From positions 1 through 5,245 of the forward strand of contig DTVI01000338.1 in assembly GCA_012963655.1 (NCBI GenBank): a stretch of 5,245 nucleotides of DNA, given 5' to 3'. The notes beneath the pieces were generated by a model that was not told where the DNA came from, searched no databases, and was given only the letters and a program-made list of their open reading frames with translations. Positions 4,709 to 5,245 of this stretch are shown piece after piece. Source of the DNA: Sulfurimonas sp. (GTDB taxonomy: Bacteria; Campylobacterota; Campylobacteria; Campylobacterales; Sulfurimonadaceae). A program made the position numbers and the translations under genes. Position 1 is the stretch's first letter. Each line of letters opens with the position of its first letter.

Positions 4709-5245
4709 TTAGGTCTTGGAGTATTTATACAAAGCCTTAATATCATTTGAACACAATAGCTCCATAGCCCCTTTCATCTTATCATCATCCCAGAACCACC
4801 ACTTCATCTCTAGGAGCATATCAATATCATCTTGAGGTAGACGAAACTTAATATGTTTAGCGGGGTTAGAACCAACAATAGAATATGGCTCTACATCTTT
4901 TGTAACTACTGCTCGACTTCCAATGACGGCTCCATCACCTATGGTTATACCAGACATGATCATTGCTTCTGAACCTATCCATACATCATTTCCTATAATA
5001 GTGTCTCCTGCTATTTCAAATCCTGTTCTAGCGGTTTTAAAGTTTTGACTAATTTGAAAGAAAAAAGGAAAGGTAGATGCCCACTCAGTTCTATGTCCAT
5101 GGTTCCCACCCATGATAAAGACAGCGCCTGAGCCAATAGATACATAGTTTCCTATAATAAGTTTGTCTACATCAGTTCTATTGCTAATAAGGTATCTAGC
5201 ACACTCATCAAAGCTATGGCCATGATAATAGCCTGAATAATAGCT
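4709..5245 (-). CDS. CatB-type (xenobiotic) hexapeptide-repeat acetyltransferase, N-terminus outside window
   Basis: The frame is open from the right edge to TAA at 4711-4709 and gives 178 residues; family members have about 210, so roughly 30 N-terminal residues are missing. The ATG at 5113 is internal, because strongly conserved family sequence lies before it: 'YYSGYYHGHSFDECARYL', DVDKLIIGNYVSIGSGAVF. GNHGHR (visible residues 48-52 region, with His51) holds the expected catalytic His, which deprotonates the acceptor hydroxyl for acetyl transfer from acetyl-CoA. Left-handed beta-helix repeats follow (IIGNDVWIGSEAMIMSGI, IGDGAVIGSRAVVTKDV), then the PYSIVGSNPAK cap and the C-terminal LLEMKWWFW and LLCSNDIKALY helices. 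The family includes type B chloramphenicol and streptogramin acetyltransferases, but many chromosomal members have unknown natural substrates, so resistance should not be assumed. It is cytoplasmic and trimeric in characterised relatives. It lies 47 bases upstream of the ATPase on the same strand and may share its transcript. Confidence 0.92.
   Translation of the reverse strand, partial: SYYSGYYHGHSFDECARYLISNRTDVDKLIIGNYVSIGSGAVFIMGGNHGHRTEWASTFPFFFQISQNFKTARTGFEIAGDTIIGNDVWIGSEAMIMSGITIGDGAVIGSRAVVTKDVEPYSIVGSNPAKHIKFRLPQDDIDMLLEMKWWFWDDDKMKGAMELLCSNDIKALYKYSKT

Noticed and set aside
4709..5113. Acetyltransferase starting at ATG 5113
   Set aside because: Conserved CatB-family residues continue upstream in the same frame to the window edge, so this Met is internal.

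Overview
The window is AT-rich, tightly packed bacterial DNA. A TonB-dependent receptor, periplasmic proteins with Sec signal peptides, an AAA-type ATPase with a DUF4143-like tail and the low GC content all point to a Gram-negative bacterium. A member of the Campylobacterota (Sulfurimonas, Sulfurovum or Arcobacter relatives) is my best guess, but this is inference from composition and gene types, not from a marker gene.

Layout. Positions 1-261 (+) hold the C-terminal end of a TonB-dependent outer-membrane receptor. A 196-base intergenic region follows, with a weak terminator-like hairpin, a plausible sigma70-type promoter (324-353) and a 33-bp imperfect tandem repeat (361-426). Next comes a three-gene (+) operon: an exported zinc-dependent phospholipase C-like protein (458-1459), a periplasmic PpiC-type (parvulin) peptidyl-prolyl isomerase (1459-2319, originally ending at 2419), and an unrecognised inner-membrane-anchored coiled-coil protein (2412-2981). 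The first two genes overlap by one base (TAATG). The third start codon lies inside the original end of the second gene, so the operon was built for coupled translation. A convergent (-) block follows: an unrecognised 147-residue protein (2978-3421), a 364-residue ATPase (3567-4661), and a CatB-type hexapeptide acetyltransferase that runs off the right edge (4709-5245).

The most striking feature is in the parvulin gene. A perfect 49-bp inverted repeat (2135-2183 and 2280-2328, 96-bp spacer) has its right arm inserted within the coding sequence. Removing exactly those 49 bp restores one continuous 303-residue reading frame that ends in TAA at 2417-2419. The right arm therefore looks like a reverse-complement copy of a piece of the same gene, pasted back 96 bp downstream. 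It frameshifts the protein after residue 274 and separates it from its C-terminal helix.

How the genes may work together (inference): the phospholipase crosses the inner membrane by a Sec signal, the parvulin could help it fold in the periplasm, and the anchored coiled-coil protein could act as a scaffold or steric chaperone. The (-) strand genes show no obvious functional link to this operon.
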